Shown here in pieces: positions 8,994-19,423 of a stretch of DNA of 64,000 bases. The notes under the pieces are model-generated. The model worked only from the letters and a program-made list of their open reading frames with translations. It made no database searches and was not told the origin of the DNA. The position numbers and the translations under genes were made by a program. The stretch's first letter is position 1. The number at the start of each line of letters is the position of its first letter. The stretch is from CAVOXO01 sp963700425 (GTDB taxonomy: Bacteria; Actinomycetota; Acidimicrobiia; Acidimicrobiales; Microtrichaceae). Location: NCBI GenBank assembly GCA_963700425.1, contig CAVOXO010000003.1:186001-250000 (forward strand), in the 5' to 3' direction.

Positions 8994-9449
8994 TCAGTCG
9001 GTGCTCACCGGCTCACCCGCAGCCGTCCAGGCGTTGATGCCGCCGTCGATCTCGGTCACGTCGGTGAAGCCGAGGTCGCGCATCATGTCGAGGGTCTGGC
9101 CGCTGCGGTTTCCGGAGCGACAGTAGAGGAGGTAGGGGGCGTCGCTGTCGAGCGTGGCCAGGCGCGCGGCGAAGTCGGGCTCGTAGAAGTCCAGCAGCTC
9201 GGCGCCGTCGAGGTGGCCCTCGTCGAATTCCTCGGGTGTGCGAACGTCGAGGACGACCAGGCCATCGGGTGGACTCTCGAGAACCGCCGCGCTCTCGTCC
9301 ACCGACACCGTCTTCAGCCCGCTGGCAGTGTCCGCATCGGATCCACAGGCGGTGGTCAGGACAGCCAGTGTGACCGCAAGAGCCACGACGACGAGCCGGG
9401 CGCGGTTCGACGTCTCATGGAACGGGGAAGGGGTGGGGGTGAAGGACAT
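8994..9449 (-). CDS. Rhodanese-domain lipoprotein
   Basis: A 151-residue lipoprotein with a signal peptide ending in the lipobox LTTAC (Cys35). The rest is a single rhodanese domain: VVLDVRTPEEFDEGHLDGA near residues 65-82 and the active-site loop YCRSGNRSG with catalytic Cys110, then DLGFTDVTEIDGGINAW. Rhodaneses carry a persulfide on that Cys and move sulfane sulfur or act in cyanide/thiosulfate handling; being lipid-anchored this one faces outside. The start at ATG 9449 gives a typical signal peptide; the longer ORF to 9953 overlaps the divergent gene. It is convergent with the acyl-CoA ligase, three bases apart. Confidence 0.88.
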   Translation of the reverse strand: MSFTPTPSPFHETSNRARLVVVALAVTLAVLTTACGSDADTASGLKTVSVDESAAVLESPPDGLVVLDVRTPEEFDEGHLDGAELLDFYEPDFAARLATLDSDAPYLLYCRSGNRSGQTLDMMRDLGFTDVTEIDGGINAWTAAGEPVSTD

Positions 9450-9605
9450 GCCGGCCAAGATACCGACTCGGCGCCCGGGGTCTCCGGCGGGGTGCGGGTG
9501 GGCCGTGGCGCTCGCGGTGACATCGTCGTCGGCCTCGTGGAAGGATCGGGGCACCGACGGACCGAGGAAGAACGATGCCTGCTGACGAGACGACCGGCGA
9601 GCGAC

Positions 9606-10094
9606 ATGGTGCGGCGATGGATCGCACCGCCGAATGGGCCGAGCTGCGGCGACGCCACCTCCGCGACGACGGAGATCGCCCTGCCTCGTCCGCGCGGTGT
9701 GCACCACGTGGCTCTCCTGTCCTCCGACGTCGAGACCACGATCGACTTCTATCAGGGGCTCCTGGAGTTCCCGCTGACCGAGCTGTTCGAGAACCGTGAC
9801 TACCAGGGGTCGACCCACTTCTTCTTCGACATCGGCAACGGCAACTCGCTGGCCTTCTTCGACATGCCCGGTCTCGACCTCGGCCCCTACGCCGAGGTGC
9901 TCGGCGGGCTCCACCACCTCGCCATCTCGGTCGAGCCCACCCGATGGGCGCACCTGCGCGAGAAACTCGATGGCGCCGGAGTCGCCAGCGCCAACATCAG
10001 CGGATCGTCGCTGTACTTCTCGGGGCCCGACGGCGAGAGGATCGAGATCATCTCGGACCCTCTCGGCGAGATGTACGGCATGACGGTGATGTAG
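9606..10094 (+). CDS. VOC/glyoxalase-fold dioxygenase-like protein
   Basis: A vicinal-oxygen-chelate domain protein of about 160 residues. It contains GVHHVALLSSDVETTIDFYQ, FPLTELFENRDYQGS, FFFDIGNGNSLAFFD, LGGLHHLAISV and a final YFSGPDGERIEIISDP. The metal ligands expected in the family (His in HHVAL, His in LHHLA, Glu in ERIEI) are visible. Members are glyoxalases, extradiol-type dioxygenases, isomerases or resistance proteins; I cannot choose. The start is uncertain: ATG 9606 is in frame, while ATG 9575 has a better ribosome site (AGGAAG) but is in another frame and would need an indel before about 9690. It abuts the maleylacetate reductase gene, which favours a role in aromatic-compound breakdown. 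Confidence 0.78.
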   Translation: MVRRWIAPPNGPSCGDATSATTEIALPRPRGVHHVALLSSDVETTIDFYQGLLEFPLTELFENRDYQGSTHFFFDIGNGNSLAFFDMPGLDLGPYAEVLGGLHHLAISVEPTRWAHLREKLDGAGVASANISGSSLYFSGPDGERIEIISDPLGEMYGMTVM

Positions 10095-11189
10095 GTGTCA
10101 GAACCGCTCGATCTCGTCGACGAGCACGACGGCCGGAGAGTGGTTCTCGGCGCGGGCTGTCGACACCGGCTGGCCGACGAACTCGACTCGCTCGGCGCCA
10201 CATCGATTCTGGTGATCGGGGGAGGGCACGCCGCCGACGTCATCGACGAGTTGGTCGCCGGCCTCGGGTCGCTCACCGTTGAACGCGTGACCGGCGTGAC
10301 CCAGCACGTTCCCCGCTCCGAGGTCGACGCAGCGGTGGCTCTGGTCGACGGGGCAGGCATCGACACGGCGGTGGCGATCGGTGGCGGCTCCGCCGTGGGT
10401 CTCGCCAAGGCGATCGCCCTCGAGCGCGACGTGACACTCGTGGCGGTTCCCACCACGTACTCGGGGTCGGAGATGACCGACCTGTGGGGGATCAGCGAGG
10501 GCGCCCACAAACAGACCGGTCGCGATCCGCGGGTCCGGCCGTCGGTCGTGCTCTACGACCCCGAATTGACGGTGGGCCTGCCGCTTCCGGTCACCGCCGC
10601 CAGCGCGTTCAATGCTCTCGGTCACTGCGTCGAAGCCCTGTGGGCAACAGATCGCACCCCTGCCACGACCGACATGGCCACCCGCGGCATCGAGGTCATC
10701 GTCGGGTCGATCCGCGACGTGGCCGCAGATCCCACCGACGTCGCGGCGCGGGGCCGCCTGCTCCACGGCGCCTGTCTGGCCGGACGGGTGATCGCGGAGG
10801 TGGGAACGGCGTTGCATCACCGCTCGTGCCACGTTCTCGGCGGCCGTTTCGGGCTCGATCACGGCGGCATGAACGCGGTGATGCTCCCTCACGTGGTGGC
10901 CTACAACACGGGGTGGGGGTCGTGGGAGGCGGTTGGTCTCGAGGCGGCGTTCGGGACCCGGCCGGCGGTCGGGCTCGACGAGCTGGCCTGCGCCGTGGGT
11001 GCTCCCCGCAGCCTGGCCGAACTGGGGATGCCCGAGGACGGACTCGACGCTGAACTGGTCGACGAGATCATCGTGCGGGTCGGCGACTCGAACCCGCGGC
11101 CACCCGACCCCGCCTCGCTGCGGGAGCTGTTGGAGCGAGCCTGGCGGGGCGATCCGCCGCACTCCGCCGAGCGGACGTCCCGCCCCTGA
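10095..11189 (+). CDS. Maleylacetate reductase (iron-containing alcohol dehydrogenase superfamily)
   Basis: A 364-residue protein beginning with GTG directly after the TAG of the preceding gene. The nucleotide-binding motif AIGGGSAVGLAKAIAL, the block VAVPTTYSGSEMTDLWGISEG followed by GRDPRVRPSVVLYDPELT, the segment NALGHCVEAL and the histidine-rich stretch LHHRSCHVLGG...LDHGGMNAVMLPHV are characteristic of maleylacetate reductases. They reduce maleylacetate to 3-oxoadipate with NAD(P)H after hydroxyquinol or chlorocatechol ring cleavage. No hydroxyquinol dioxygenase is in the window, so the upstream VOC protein or genes elsewhere must supply the substrate. Length is normal for the family. 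It is convergent with trkH, with nine bases between stops. Confidence 0.88.
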   Translation: MSEPLDLVDEHDGRRVVLGAGCRHRLADELDSLGATSILVIGGGHAADVIDELVAGLGSLTVERVTGVTQHVPRSEVDAAVALVDGAGIDTAVAIGGGSAVGLAKAIALERDVTLVAVPTTYSGSEMTDLWGISEGAHKQTGRDPRVRPSVVLYDPELTVGLPLPVTAASAFNALGHCVEALWATDRTPATTDMATRGIEVIVGSIRDVAADPTDVAARGRLLHGACLAGRVIAEVGTALHHRSCHVLGGRFGLDHGGMNAVMLPHVVAYNTGWGSWEAVGLEAAFGTRPAVGLDELACAVGAPRSLAELGMPEDGLDAELVDEIIVRVGDSNPRPPDPASLRELLERAWRGDPPHSAERTSRP

Positions 11190-11198
11190 GGTCGCGCC

Positions 11199-12853
11199 TC
11201 AGCGGGTCTCCCGACGGGTTGCGGCGGTCAGCCGCCGCCGGAACCGTTGCGACAGGGCCACGACGGCGAGGGTCAGGGGGAAGACCTCGAGGCGGCCGAC
11301 CAGCATGAGCGCAGCCAGGAGCGCCATCCGCTCGGGCGGTGAGTAGACCGGAAGTTGGAGGTGGGCCCCGCCTCGCCGAGGGCCGGCCCCATGTTGCCCA
11401 TGGCACTGACCGCGCCCGACAGCGACGTCAACACGTCGGTGCCGGCCATGGCCAGGAGCGTGCCGACGCCGATGACGATGAGGAAGTACAGCATCACGAA
11501 GGCACCGATCCGTCCCACGACGTCCTCGTCGACGATCTCGTGGTCCCTGCATGATGGGAAGCACGGCACGGGGGCGGTGGGCCCGTTTCAGCTCGCGCCA
11601 CGCGACCCGGCCCATCACCTGGGCGCGAAGGATCTTGATGCCCCCCGAGGTGGAACCGGTCATGCCGCCCACCCACATGAACAGGAACAACACCACCTGG
11701 GCGGCGGGCACCCACAGGGCGAAGTCGCCCGGCGCGCCGGCGACCGGTGGCGTTCCCGAACCCGCACGACGTGGCGAGGGTCACCACGTTGAACAGGGCC
11801 GACGCGCAACGCCGATCCCGACCCCGTGGCCGTCGCCGGTCAACATGAAGCGTCACGACGGCGGTCCCGGCCAGCGATTCCGAGCCAGGTACACCCGGAA
11901 CTCCGAGTTGCGGAGGTAGACGCCCGGGCCGGCCCCGAAGTGCGTTGTAGTGGAGGGTGAACGACGCCCCGCCGATGATCATGCCCACCACGAGGACCAG
12001 CTCGATGGCCAGAGTCGTAGTGGCCCACCGAGGCGGCCTCGGGTGCGAAGCCGCCGGTGGACACCAGAGCCATGGCGACGCCCGAGCGCGTCGAACCAGC
12101 TCGAGGCCGGTGGCCATCAGCGCGACGGTCGAGGCGACGGAGAACAGCACGTAGACCGCCCACAGCCGCTTGGCGGTCTCCTTCACCCGGGGCGCCAGCC
12201 GGTCCGACGTCGGGCCGGGCGCCTCGGCCCGGATCAGCTCCAGGCCGCCGACTCCGAGAAACGGCAGGACCGCGACGGCCAGGACGATGATGCCCATGCC
12301 GCCGAACCACTGGGTGAGTTGGCGCCAGAACAGCACGCCGGGACTCGCCAGGTCGAAGTCGGCGGTCGCTCATGCACGGTCGACCCGGTGCAGGTGAACC
12401 CCGAGATCGACTCGAAGAGCGCGTCGTCGACGCGGTCGAAGAGGCCCGACAGCAGGAAGGGAAGGGCACCGGCGATCGATGCCGCCAGCCACGACATCGA
12501 CACCGCGATGAACACGTCGCGGGGGCGGATGTCGGCGGGGACCGGCTGGCCCTCCACGCCGATGCCCCGACGACGAGCGCCAGGCCCCCGGCGACGAGCA
12601 GGTCGGCCGACGGCGTGGCCGCCCTCGACGGCGTCGACCGCCGGCGCAGACGATCATGCCGACCCCCACGAACACCAGCGACAAGCCCGACCATGTGCAC
12701 CCACACGCTGGGCACCCCTCGGGCGGTGCTGATCTCGGTCGCGGAATCGCCGGTGGTCATCGCTGCGGCTCCCCGGTGCGTCGCAGCGTCTGAACGCTCG
12801 GCCCGAGCGTCGAGCAGCGCGGCCCGGACGCGTCGAACCGGCCACGAGATCAT
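11199..12853 (-). CDS. trkH: Trk-type potassium uptake membrane subunit TrkH, copy 1 (many frameshifts)
   Basis: The frame changes repeatedly, but nearly all TrkH landmarks are readable: the first pore loop FESISGFTCTGSTV (about 12415-12375), the segment LTQWFGGMGIIVLAVAVLPF (about 12315-12255), the loop STGGFAPEAAS (about 12060-12025), MTGSTSGGIKILR (about 11670-11630), SAMGNMGPALGEA (about 11415-11375) and the C-terminal MALLAALMLVGRLEVFPLTL. The glycine-bearing pore loops form the K+ filter. The preferred start is ATG 12853, which overlaps the TGA of copy 2 as GCATGA; another ATG lies at 12760. Span corresponds to about 551 codons. It is the last gene of a trkA-trkH-trkH operon. Confidence 0.82.
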
Positions 12854-14325
12854 GCGACCACACCGTCGAGCACCGGGTACAGCTCGACCCGTCCGGCGAA
12901 CATGAGGAACATCACGACCAGCAGGGCGTCGTGGTCCAGGCCGGCCAGGGCGGTGCCCACGTCGAGGTCGCCCGAGCGCCGGGCCGAAGGTCGCCAGGGC
13001 GCTGACGACCCCGACGATGGCGGTCACGACATCGGCCCCGTGAGGGTGAGCGCCGACCATTCCGGCAGCCGCGGTGCCCAGGAACAGCACCTGATAGCCG
13101 AGGATGCGGCTCACGAGTCGCTCGTCGAGGACCTCGCCGCCGACCCGCACCACCCGCACGGTGCGAGGGTCGCAGCTGCACCATGATCTCGCGCCACAGG
13201 ATAGCTGAGCAGAGCGAGGGCACGCATGATCCGGAATCCGCCCCCCATCGAACCGGACATGGCGCCGAGGCCCACGAGGATCAACAACATCAGCTGGGGA
13301 CCTGGCGACCACACCGACCAGTCGGTCGCCCAGTGACCTGTGGACGAGACGGCCGAGGTGGCGGTGAACGCCGACAGGCGCAACGCTCTCGGCCAGGCCG
13401 TCGCCCGGTGATTCGACCACGGCGATCACGCACGGTCGCGCCGACGATGAGTCCGATGTAGGCGACCAACTCGGTCGATCCCAACAGAACCCGGTGATCG
13501 CCCGCTCAGGACGCACCACGCCAGGGCGAGCGACAGCCCGCCGAGGAACATGCCCGCGACCCCCGCCCACTCCAGCAGCGCCGAGTCGAAGAACGAGAAC
13601 GAGTCGGGCGTGGTTCGCGAAACCGCCGGTCGAGATGGTCGTGAACGCGTAGGTGACCGCGTCGAACAGGTCCATACCCGGCGATGAGGTAGAGCAGCGC
13701 GCCGAGGGTGGTCAGCACGACGTACAGCTCGAGGTACTGGCGCATCAGCCGGCGGACGTGGGCCGAGTAGAGGTGCTGGGCTCCGGCTGGGCACCTTCGC
13801 CTCGGTGGGCGCCGGGCCGCTCACCCCGAGGAACGGCAGCACGGCGATGACCGTGGCGAGCGCGGCGAATCCGCCGATCCACTGGGTGAGTGCCCGCCAG
13901 AAGAGGACGCCGTGTGCCCAGGTTCTCGGGATTGCGGCAGGACGGTGAGCGCCGTGGTGGTGAAGCCCGACGGTCGATTCGACGAACGCGTCGTCGACGC
14001 GGGGGATGGCCCCGGTCGCCCAGTAGGCGGCGGCCGACACGGCGATCATGGCCATCAGCGCCACGGCGACCGTCCGCAGCGCGGCTCGCGGAGGCACCCG
14101 GTCCGGCATGGGGGCCGACCAGGTTGCGCGCGACTCCCGCCCGCCAGGGCGGCCGCCCCGACCGCCAGCGAGGGGCAGGCTGTCGTGTCCGCCGTCGGTC
14201 AGGTCGACCACCGCCGAGACCAGCAGGCCCCCGCCGCAGATGGCGACCGCCAGGCCGGACACGTTGACGACCGCCGATCCCCACGCCTCCGTGCACCGGT
14301 GACCTCCGAGGTCGCCTGCGTCCAC
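12850..14325 (-). CDS. trkH: Trk-type potassium uptake membrane subunit TrkH, copy 2 (many frameshifts)
   Basis: A second, divergent TrkH-like gene of about 492 codons. Readable segments are a hydrophobic start (SGLAVAICGGGLLVSAVVD), the helix AALRTVAVALMAMIAVSAAAYW, IPRVDDAFVEST (first pore loop region), LFWRALTQWIGGFAAL, TISTGGFANHA (about 13640-13608), GLGAMSGSMGGGFRIMRAL (about 13275-13220), SALATFGPALG (about 12995-12965) and the end MFLMFAGRVELYPVLDG. Indels interrupt it at ten or so places. The GTG at 14325 lies 20 bases after the trkA stop. Two TrkH paralogs next to one TrkA could give two K+ or Na+/K+ channels sharing one regulatory ring, or a heterodimer; that is inference. Confidence 0.8.
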
Positions 14326-14344
14326 GGCGCTGGTGGCGGCCGGC

Positions 14345-15697
14345 TCACGCGAAGAGCTGGCCGATCCGGCCCGCGGACGCCGGCATGGCGAAGACGACGA
14401 CGTGGTCGCCTCGCCGGAGCTCGCTTCGGCCCCGCGCGATCTCCGCCTTGCCGTCGCGGACGACCGCGCCCAGGAGCACGTCGGAGGGCAGGTTCATCTC
14501 GGCCACGATCGCGCCGTCGGCGGCACTCCCCTCGAACACCTCGAACTCGAGGATCTCGACGGCACCCTCGAGGAAGGTGGCGACGCCGGCGATCTCGCCC
14601 CGGACGAGCCGCAGCACCCGGTCGGCCGTCGCCGTTCGCGGTGACAGCGCTGCGTCGATCCCGGCCTTGCTGGAGGAGCTGCAGCAGCTCCAGGCGGTGG
14701 GCGATGGCGAGGGTTTCGCGGGCCCCCTTGGCCTTGGCGTAGAGGCAACTGATGATGTTGGCGTCGTCGGCGCCGGTGAGGGCGGCGACCGCGTCGAACG
14801 TACCGATCTCCGCGTCGGCGAGGACCTCGGCGTCGGTGATGTCGCCCTCCATGACGGTGACGCGATGGAGGCGCCCAGCCAGTTCCAGCGCCCGTTCGTG
14901 ATCCCGCTCGATGATCATCACCTCGGCGCCGCGCTGGGCGAGCGGCGCGGCCACCAGTTCGGCGGTGCGGCCACCTCCCAGCAACAGCACCTTGCGTCGG
15001 CTTGCGGTCGTGCAGTCCCAGCAGCGCCATGAGGGTCCAGCGGGCGTCGCCGCTTGCACAGGGCGCGGACCGTGTCGTCCGACCCGGAGCTCGTGGTTGC
15101 CCCGCGGGATCACCGTGTCCCCGTCGCGGGTGATGGTCCCGAAGAGGAACTCCCAGTTGGGTTCGTGCTCCCGCGCCACCTCGATGAGGGACTTGCCGAC
15201 CAGCGGCGAGCCGGCTCGTGGAGACGGGCCCCGATGATCAGCACCTCGCCATCGGCGAGGACCTCCACCTCGGACGCGCCGGGCAGTTCGAGCAGTTGCG
15301 AGGATGTCGCGCGCCGCTTCCTCGTCGGGGTCGATGACCAGGTCGGCGCCGACGGTCGCACGGAGCTGGGCTGCGGCCGCTCGCCCGGAGAGCAGCGGCC
15401 TCGAGGCGCACCAGGGTGCGGGGGATCCCTGCCTGCTTTGCCGACGAGCGAGGCGATCATGTTGACCTCGTCGTCGTTCGAGACGGCAACGAGCAGGTCG
15501 GCCTTGGCGGCTCCGGCCTCGGCGAGCACCTCGGGGTGGGTGCCGCTGCCGTGCACCGTCAGGACGTCGAGCTCCTCGGCAAGGGCGCGGAGCCGATGGG
15601 CGTCGTGTTCGATGACGGCCACGTCGATTCCCTGACGGCTGAGTCGCTCAGCCACGTACGAACCGACCTCTCCGGCCCCCAGCACGATCACATACAT
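14345..15697 (-). CDS. trkA: Trk potassium uptake regulatory protein TrkA (frameshifts)
   Basis: The span of 451 codons matches full-length TrkA with two RCK_N-RCK_C halves. The first half opens with MYVIVLGAGEVGSYVAERL, a Rossmann GxGxxG NAD-binding loop, and continues with IEHDAHRLRALAEE and DLLVAVSNDDEVNMIASLVGK. An indel at about 15420 starts a broken stretch to about 15160. The second half has KVLLLGGGRTAELVAAPLAQ, IIERDHERALELAGRL, DAVAALTGADDANIISCLYAK and a final RCK_C ending GRIGQLFA. TrkA binds NAD(H) or nucleotides on the cytoplasmic face and gates TrkH. Net frame is preserved across the gene, so insertions and deletions cancel, as expected for random sequencing errors. It is first in the trk operon; the 209 bases upstream hold no gene and presumably the promoter. 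Confidence 0.86.
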
Positions 15698-15906
15698 CGG
15701 TACATCCTGGCCTCGGGGTCGGTCGTCCACGGGTCCCGCGCAGGCGACGGGCCAGGCCCGGTCCCCCTGAGGGCGATACTACGGCGCGCTTCGCGGATCG
15801 TCGGCACCTCGCCGACGCGGAACGGCGGGTGCGCCGCGGCCGGTCGGCTCGGTGCGGGTCCGCCACCGACCGTCACCGGCCGCGCACCGTGGACCCGACC
15901 GGTGGG

Positions 15907-16656
15907 TCAGGCGGGAGCGCGGGCGGCGAGCGCGTCGCGGACGTACGGCTCGAACAGCTCGGCCCACGCCGAGTGGATCGTCCGGTTCGGATGGAACAGA
16001 TCCTCGACGAACAACTTGACGTCTCCTGGGCGGAACAGCGGATCGGTGAGTTGGCCGACCGGCACCCTGATCACTCGCTCGAGTCCGTCGGTGATGGCGG
16101 AGTGGATCCGGTCGACCGTGGCGCTGCGCCGTGCCACGAGCGGCCTGAGGGTGAGCGGAAGGCGGGGGATCACCGAGAGGTTCCCGACTCCGAGGGTGAC
16201 GACGGGAGCGGCCGCCCTCAGCACCTCGACGAGGGCTTCGAGGTCCCGTGCGAACTGGCGGGTCGACGTGGCGTGCATGGCGTCGTTGGCGCCCACCGAG
16301 ACCACGAAGAGGTCGGGAGGATCCACCACGGCGGCGGGAGCCTGTTCCAGCAGCACGTCGCGCACCCGCGATCCACCGCGGGCCAGGCTGCGCAGCTCGA
16401 CCCTCCAGGGCAACCGGTCGGCGAGCTGGGCGATCCACAGATGGGAACGATCGACGAGTCCCGGCCCGGTGATCGAGCTGTCGCCCAACACCGAGATGCG
16501 CACCTGTTCGCCCTCCGGAGCTCCGTAGTGGCCGGTGGGGTCGTGATCCTCGAAGTGGGGCAGGGGCGCGTTGGCCATCCGTTTCACCTGTGCCCACAGG
16601 CCCCCTGTAGCGGCGAGGGCCACACCGGGCACGCCCAGGGCGAGACTCCGCTGCAT
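15907..16656 (-). CDS. SGNH/GDSL-family esterase or lipase
   Basis: A 249-residue hydrolase with all SGNH blocks: block I ISVLGDSSITG (nucleophile Ser near residue 60), block II with ARGGSRVRD (oxyanion Gly), block III VSVGANDAMHA (Asn) and block V VEDLFHPN (Asp and His of the triad). An N-terminal hydrophobic stretch (LALGVPGVALAATGGLW) makes export or membrane attachment likely. Such enzymes deacylate lipids, peptidoglycan or glycans; the substrate is not evident. It is a single intact gene with ordinary spacing to the trk operon and to the GH31 gene on the same strand. Confidence 0.87.
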   Translation of the reverse strand: MQRSLALGVPGVALAATGGLWAQVKRMANAPLPHFEDHDPTGHYGAPEGEQVRISVLGDSSITGPGLVDRSHLWIAQLADRLPWRVELRSLARGGSRVRDVLLEQAPAAVVDPPDLFVVSVGANDAMHATSTRQFARDLEALVEVLRAAAPVVTLGVGNLSVIPRLPLTLRPLVARRSATVDRIHSAITDGLERVIRVPVGQLTDPLFRPGDVKLFVEDLFHPNRTIHSAWAELFEPYVRDALAARAPA

Positions 16657-16720
16657 GGCCTTGAGATTGACTCATGCCCGGCGCCTCGTCAACGGGTTTG
16701 CCCGCCTGAGGAGTTCGGTG

Positions 16721-19423
16721 TCAGCGACGAATGCGGAGGGTGTACGAACGATCGCGAGGCGCCCCGGTGACCGACAGGGTCGAGGTGGCCTCGTCGGTCG
16801 TGATGGTGACCTCGACGTCGCGGCCGTTCGGGGTCGCCACGACCGTCACGCCGGCGATCCCGTCGGGGAGCGATGTCTCATCGAGCTCGTCCCCGTCGAC
16901 GGATGCCGTGACCGGCCCCTCGCCCACGGCCGACGCCTCAGAGATGAGCTCGATGGTGGTGCCGTCGGGCAACTCGAAGGTGCCGTCCGCTCCGAGGAAG
17001 ACATCGAGCACCATCTCACCGGCCACGTCGCCGACATCGACAACGTCGGGGTCATCGGTGGGCACCAGGGTCTCGACCCCCCGGGGCAGGCGGGGAACGA
17101 TCGCTCCGGCGGGGGCGAACACGGGGATCTCGCCGGGTGCCGCAGACGCCTCGATCACCGTCGGCCCCTCGAACGCCGCTCCGGAGGCGATGTCATACCA
17201 GAGGCCATCGGGCAGGTAGACCGGCCGCGAGGTGGCCCCCTCGTCGATGATCGGCGCCACCAGCAGCTCGTCCCCGAAGAGGTACTCGAACATCTCGGCG
17301 TCGGGCAGACCGAGGGACGGCGAATCCGGCGAAGGCGGGGTCGTCGGGGATGTCCGGCCTGCCACGGCGGGGTCGTCGGGATAGGCCGAGGAGGAGGTGG
17401 CGCATGATCGGCAGGCCCGGTCTCGGCGTACTCGTGGCCATAGGTCTGGAGGTAGGGGAACAGCGAGATGTGCTCGTCGGCCAGCCGTTTCCAGATGGCG
17501 AGCGTGTCGGGATCGGCCAGGGGGACGAGCGGATCGTCGGGGTTGGGGGCACCTTCGAAGGTCCAGTTCTCTCCGAACCGGCTGCCGTGGTGGGTGCGCA
17601 TCATGGGGGTGTAGGCGCCGATGGACGCCCACCGGAGGAACAACTCCTTGGTGGTCGGGGTGTTCTCGACGCCCTCGATGGCGAAGGCGGAGTAGCCGGC
17701 GATGTCGTGGCCGTAGTAGCCGACCCCGGACAACCCCAGGTTCACACCCATGGTGACGACGCTGCCGAGACCGTCGAGGCGGTCGAAGGTGGTGTTCTGG
17801 TCGCCGCCCCACACCGCCGGGGCGACTCGGGCGGTGCCGGTGTAGCCCGAGCGCACGTAGAAGAGGTAGTCGCCGTCGGGGCGGAGTCGTCTCCCACACG
17901 TCGCGGTTGGCCTGTTGCCACAACAGCGGGTATTCGTTGTGGACCTCGGCGCCGGTGCGTCCGTCGCTGAACCGGGAGTCGACGGGAACCCATTCACCGA
18001 AATCGGTCATCGACCCGTCGATTCCAAGGGCCTCGGCCCGCTCCACCCACCCCTGGAACCACGCGACCGCGTCGTCGTCGGTGACGTCGAGCGCGGATGC
18101 CGAGCGGGGCGACGAAGGGCGGGGTGAGCATCCGGTAGGGCTCGCCGGCGGCGTCGGTCATGGTGAAGCCACCGTCGAGGGCCTCGGGCCACTTGGGGTC
18201 GTTCTGGGGGTAGAGGGTGACGTCCTGACCCGAGGGAAGCGTCGCCGCTGCCGCCGGGGGTGGCCGCGGCGTCGGGGATGAACGGCGAGAAGTAGCCGAG
18301 GAAACGGAACCCGTCGTCGTGGAGCGCGTCGGTCATCGACTCGATGTCGGGGTAGTCCTCGGCGCTGACATCCCAGTCGTGGCTGAGGCGTAGGCCGGTG
18401 GCCGCCGAGCCGAGGCCGATCCAGTCCTCGGTCCAGATCACCGACGAGGCGATGTCGTTGTCGCGCAGCAGCCTCTGGATGCGTTCCACGTTCGCTCGGC
18501 CCCGCACTGCGTCGTTCATCGGGGCGTAGAACCAGTCAGGTGGTTCGCGGAGGGGCCGACCGACGAGTCCGGTGTAGCGGACGATCAGGTCGCGGAGTCG
18601 AGTCGCCGCCGAGGACGTACCAGCTGAGTTCGTTGTCCCACGAGGTGACCCGCCACGAGTCGGGGTGGTCATCGGTGCACAGCTCGAAGGTCGAGTACGC
18701 GTTGGTGTCGAGCGAGACGCCGTAGCCCTCCGAGGAGGCGAACCAGGGCATGGGCATGTAGGAGTCGTAGGGGTCGCCGAGGACCGGGGGAGCGGGTTCG
18801 GGGGTGTCGGGCGTCTTCTTGCCGAGGCCCTGTTCGACCACCCAGATGCGGAACGGTCTCGCCACGGTGTTCGGTCGCCCAGGTCTGGGCACCGAGTCCG
18901 TAGAAGCGTTCGTCGGGCGCCGCACTCGAACGAGGCGGAGACTTCGGTGGCGCCGTCGGGTGCGGTCAGGGTCAGTTTCGTGATGCGCTCGCCGGCCGGC
19001 TCGATGGTGAGGGTGGCCGCGGCGCCGTTCCCCGGCGTCGCCGTCGGCCGCCAGGGCGGCGACCAGCGAGTCGGTTCCGTTGTCCCCCGCGGACACCTCG
19101 GCCGAGTCGACCTCGATCCAGGGAACCTCGGTGGCGGGTTGGGTGGCCAACAACTCGTGCCCCAGGTAGATCCCGCCCTTGGGTTCGGCGGTGTGGGCGG
19201 CGGTCCGCCACGCGAAGTCCGCGCCGGCGCTCTCCAGCAACTCTGCTCCGTCGTCGGAGAGCCGGAGGCGGGCCGTCTCGTCGATCGCGGCGGTGAGTGA
19301 CGTGGTCTCCGGAATCGAGGCGTTGTCCGCCGAGTCGTCGTCGGTACTCGTGCACGCCGCCGCGATCAGCAGCACCGCGCCCGCTGCTCGGGCCGTCCGC
19401 CTCGACCACCTCCGCGATCCCAT
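16721..19423 (-). CDS. GH31 glycoside hydrolase lipoprotein, sulfoquinovosidase (YihQ)-like (frameshifts)
   Basis: Spans exactly 901 codons with a lipoprotein signal peptide (AAAC, Cys24). The (beta/alpha)8 core reads IWTEDWIGLGS, FRFLGYFSPFIPD, then MTDFGEWVPVD with the catalytic nucleophile Asp near 18004, FYVRSGYTGTARVAPAVWGGDQNT with the acid/base Asp near 17800, GYYGHDIAGY, and AYTPMMRTHHGSRFGENW. The order and wording (DFGE, WxGDQ, TPMMRTHxGxRxGxNW) resemble E. coli YihQ, which cleaves sulfoquinovosyl glycerol, more than ordinary alpha-glucosidases (WGGDS). The sulfonate-binding residues cannot be verified in the damaged sequence. A long N-terminal domain and a C-terminal beta domain are extra compared with YihQ. 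Its ATG overlaps the stop of the helicase gene as TGATG. Frameshifts lie near 19040, 18925, 18870, 18610, 18250, 18110, 17890 and 17330-17410. Confidence 0.78.

Noticed and set aside
11199..15697. Reading the trk region as decayed pseudogenes
   Set aside because: All functional motifs are retained, overlaps between genes are kept and indels cancel in net frame, which fits sequencing error better.
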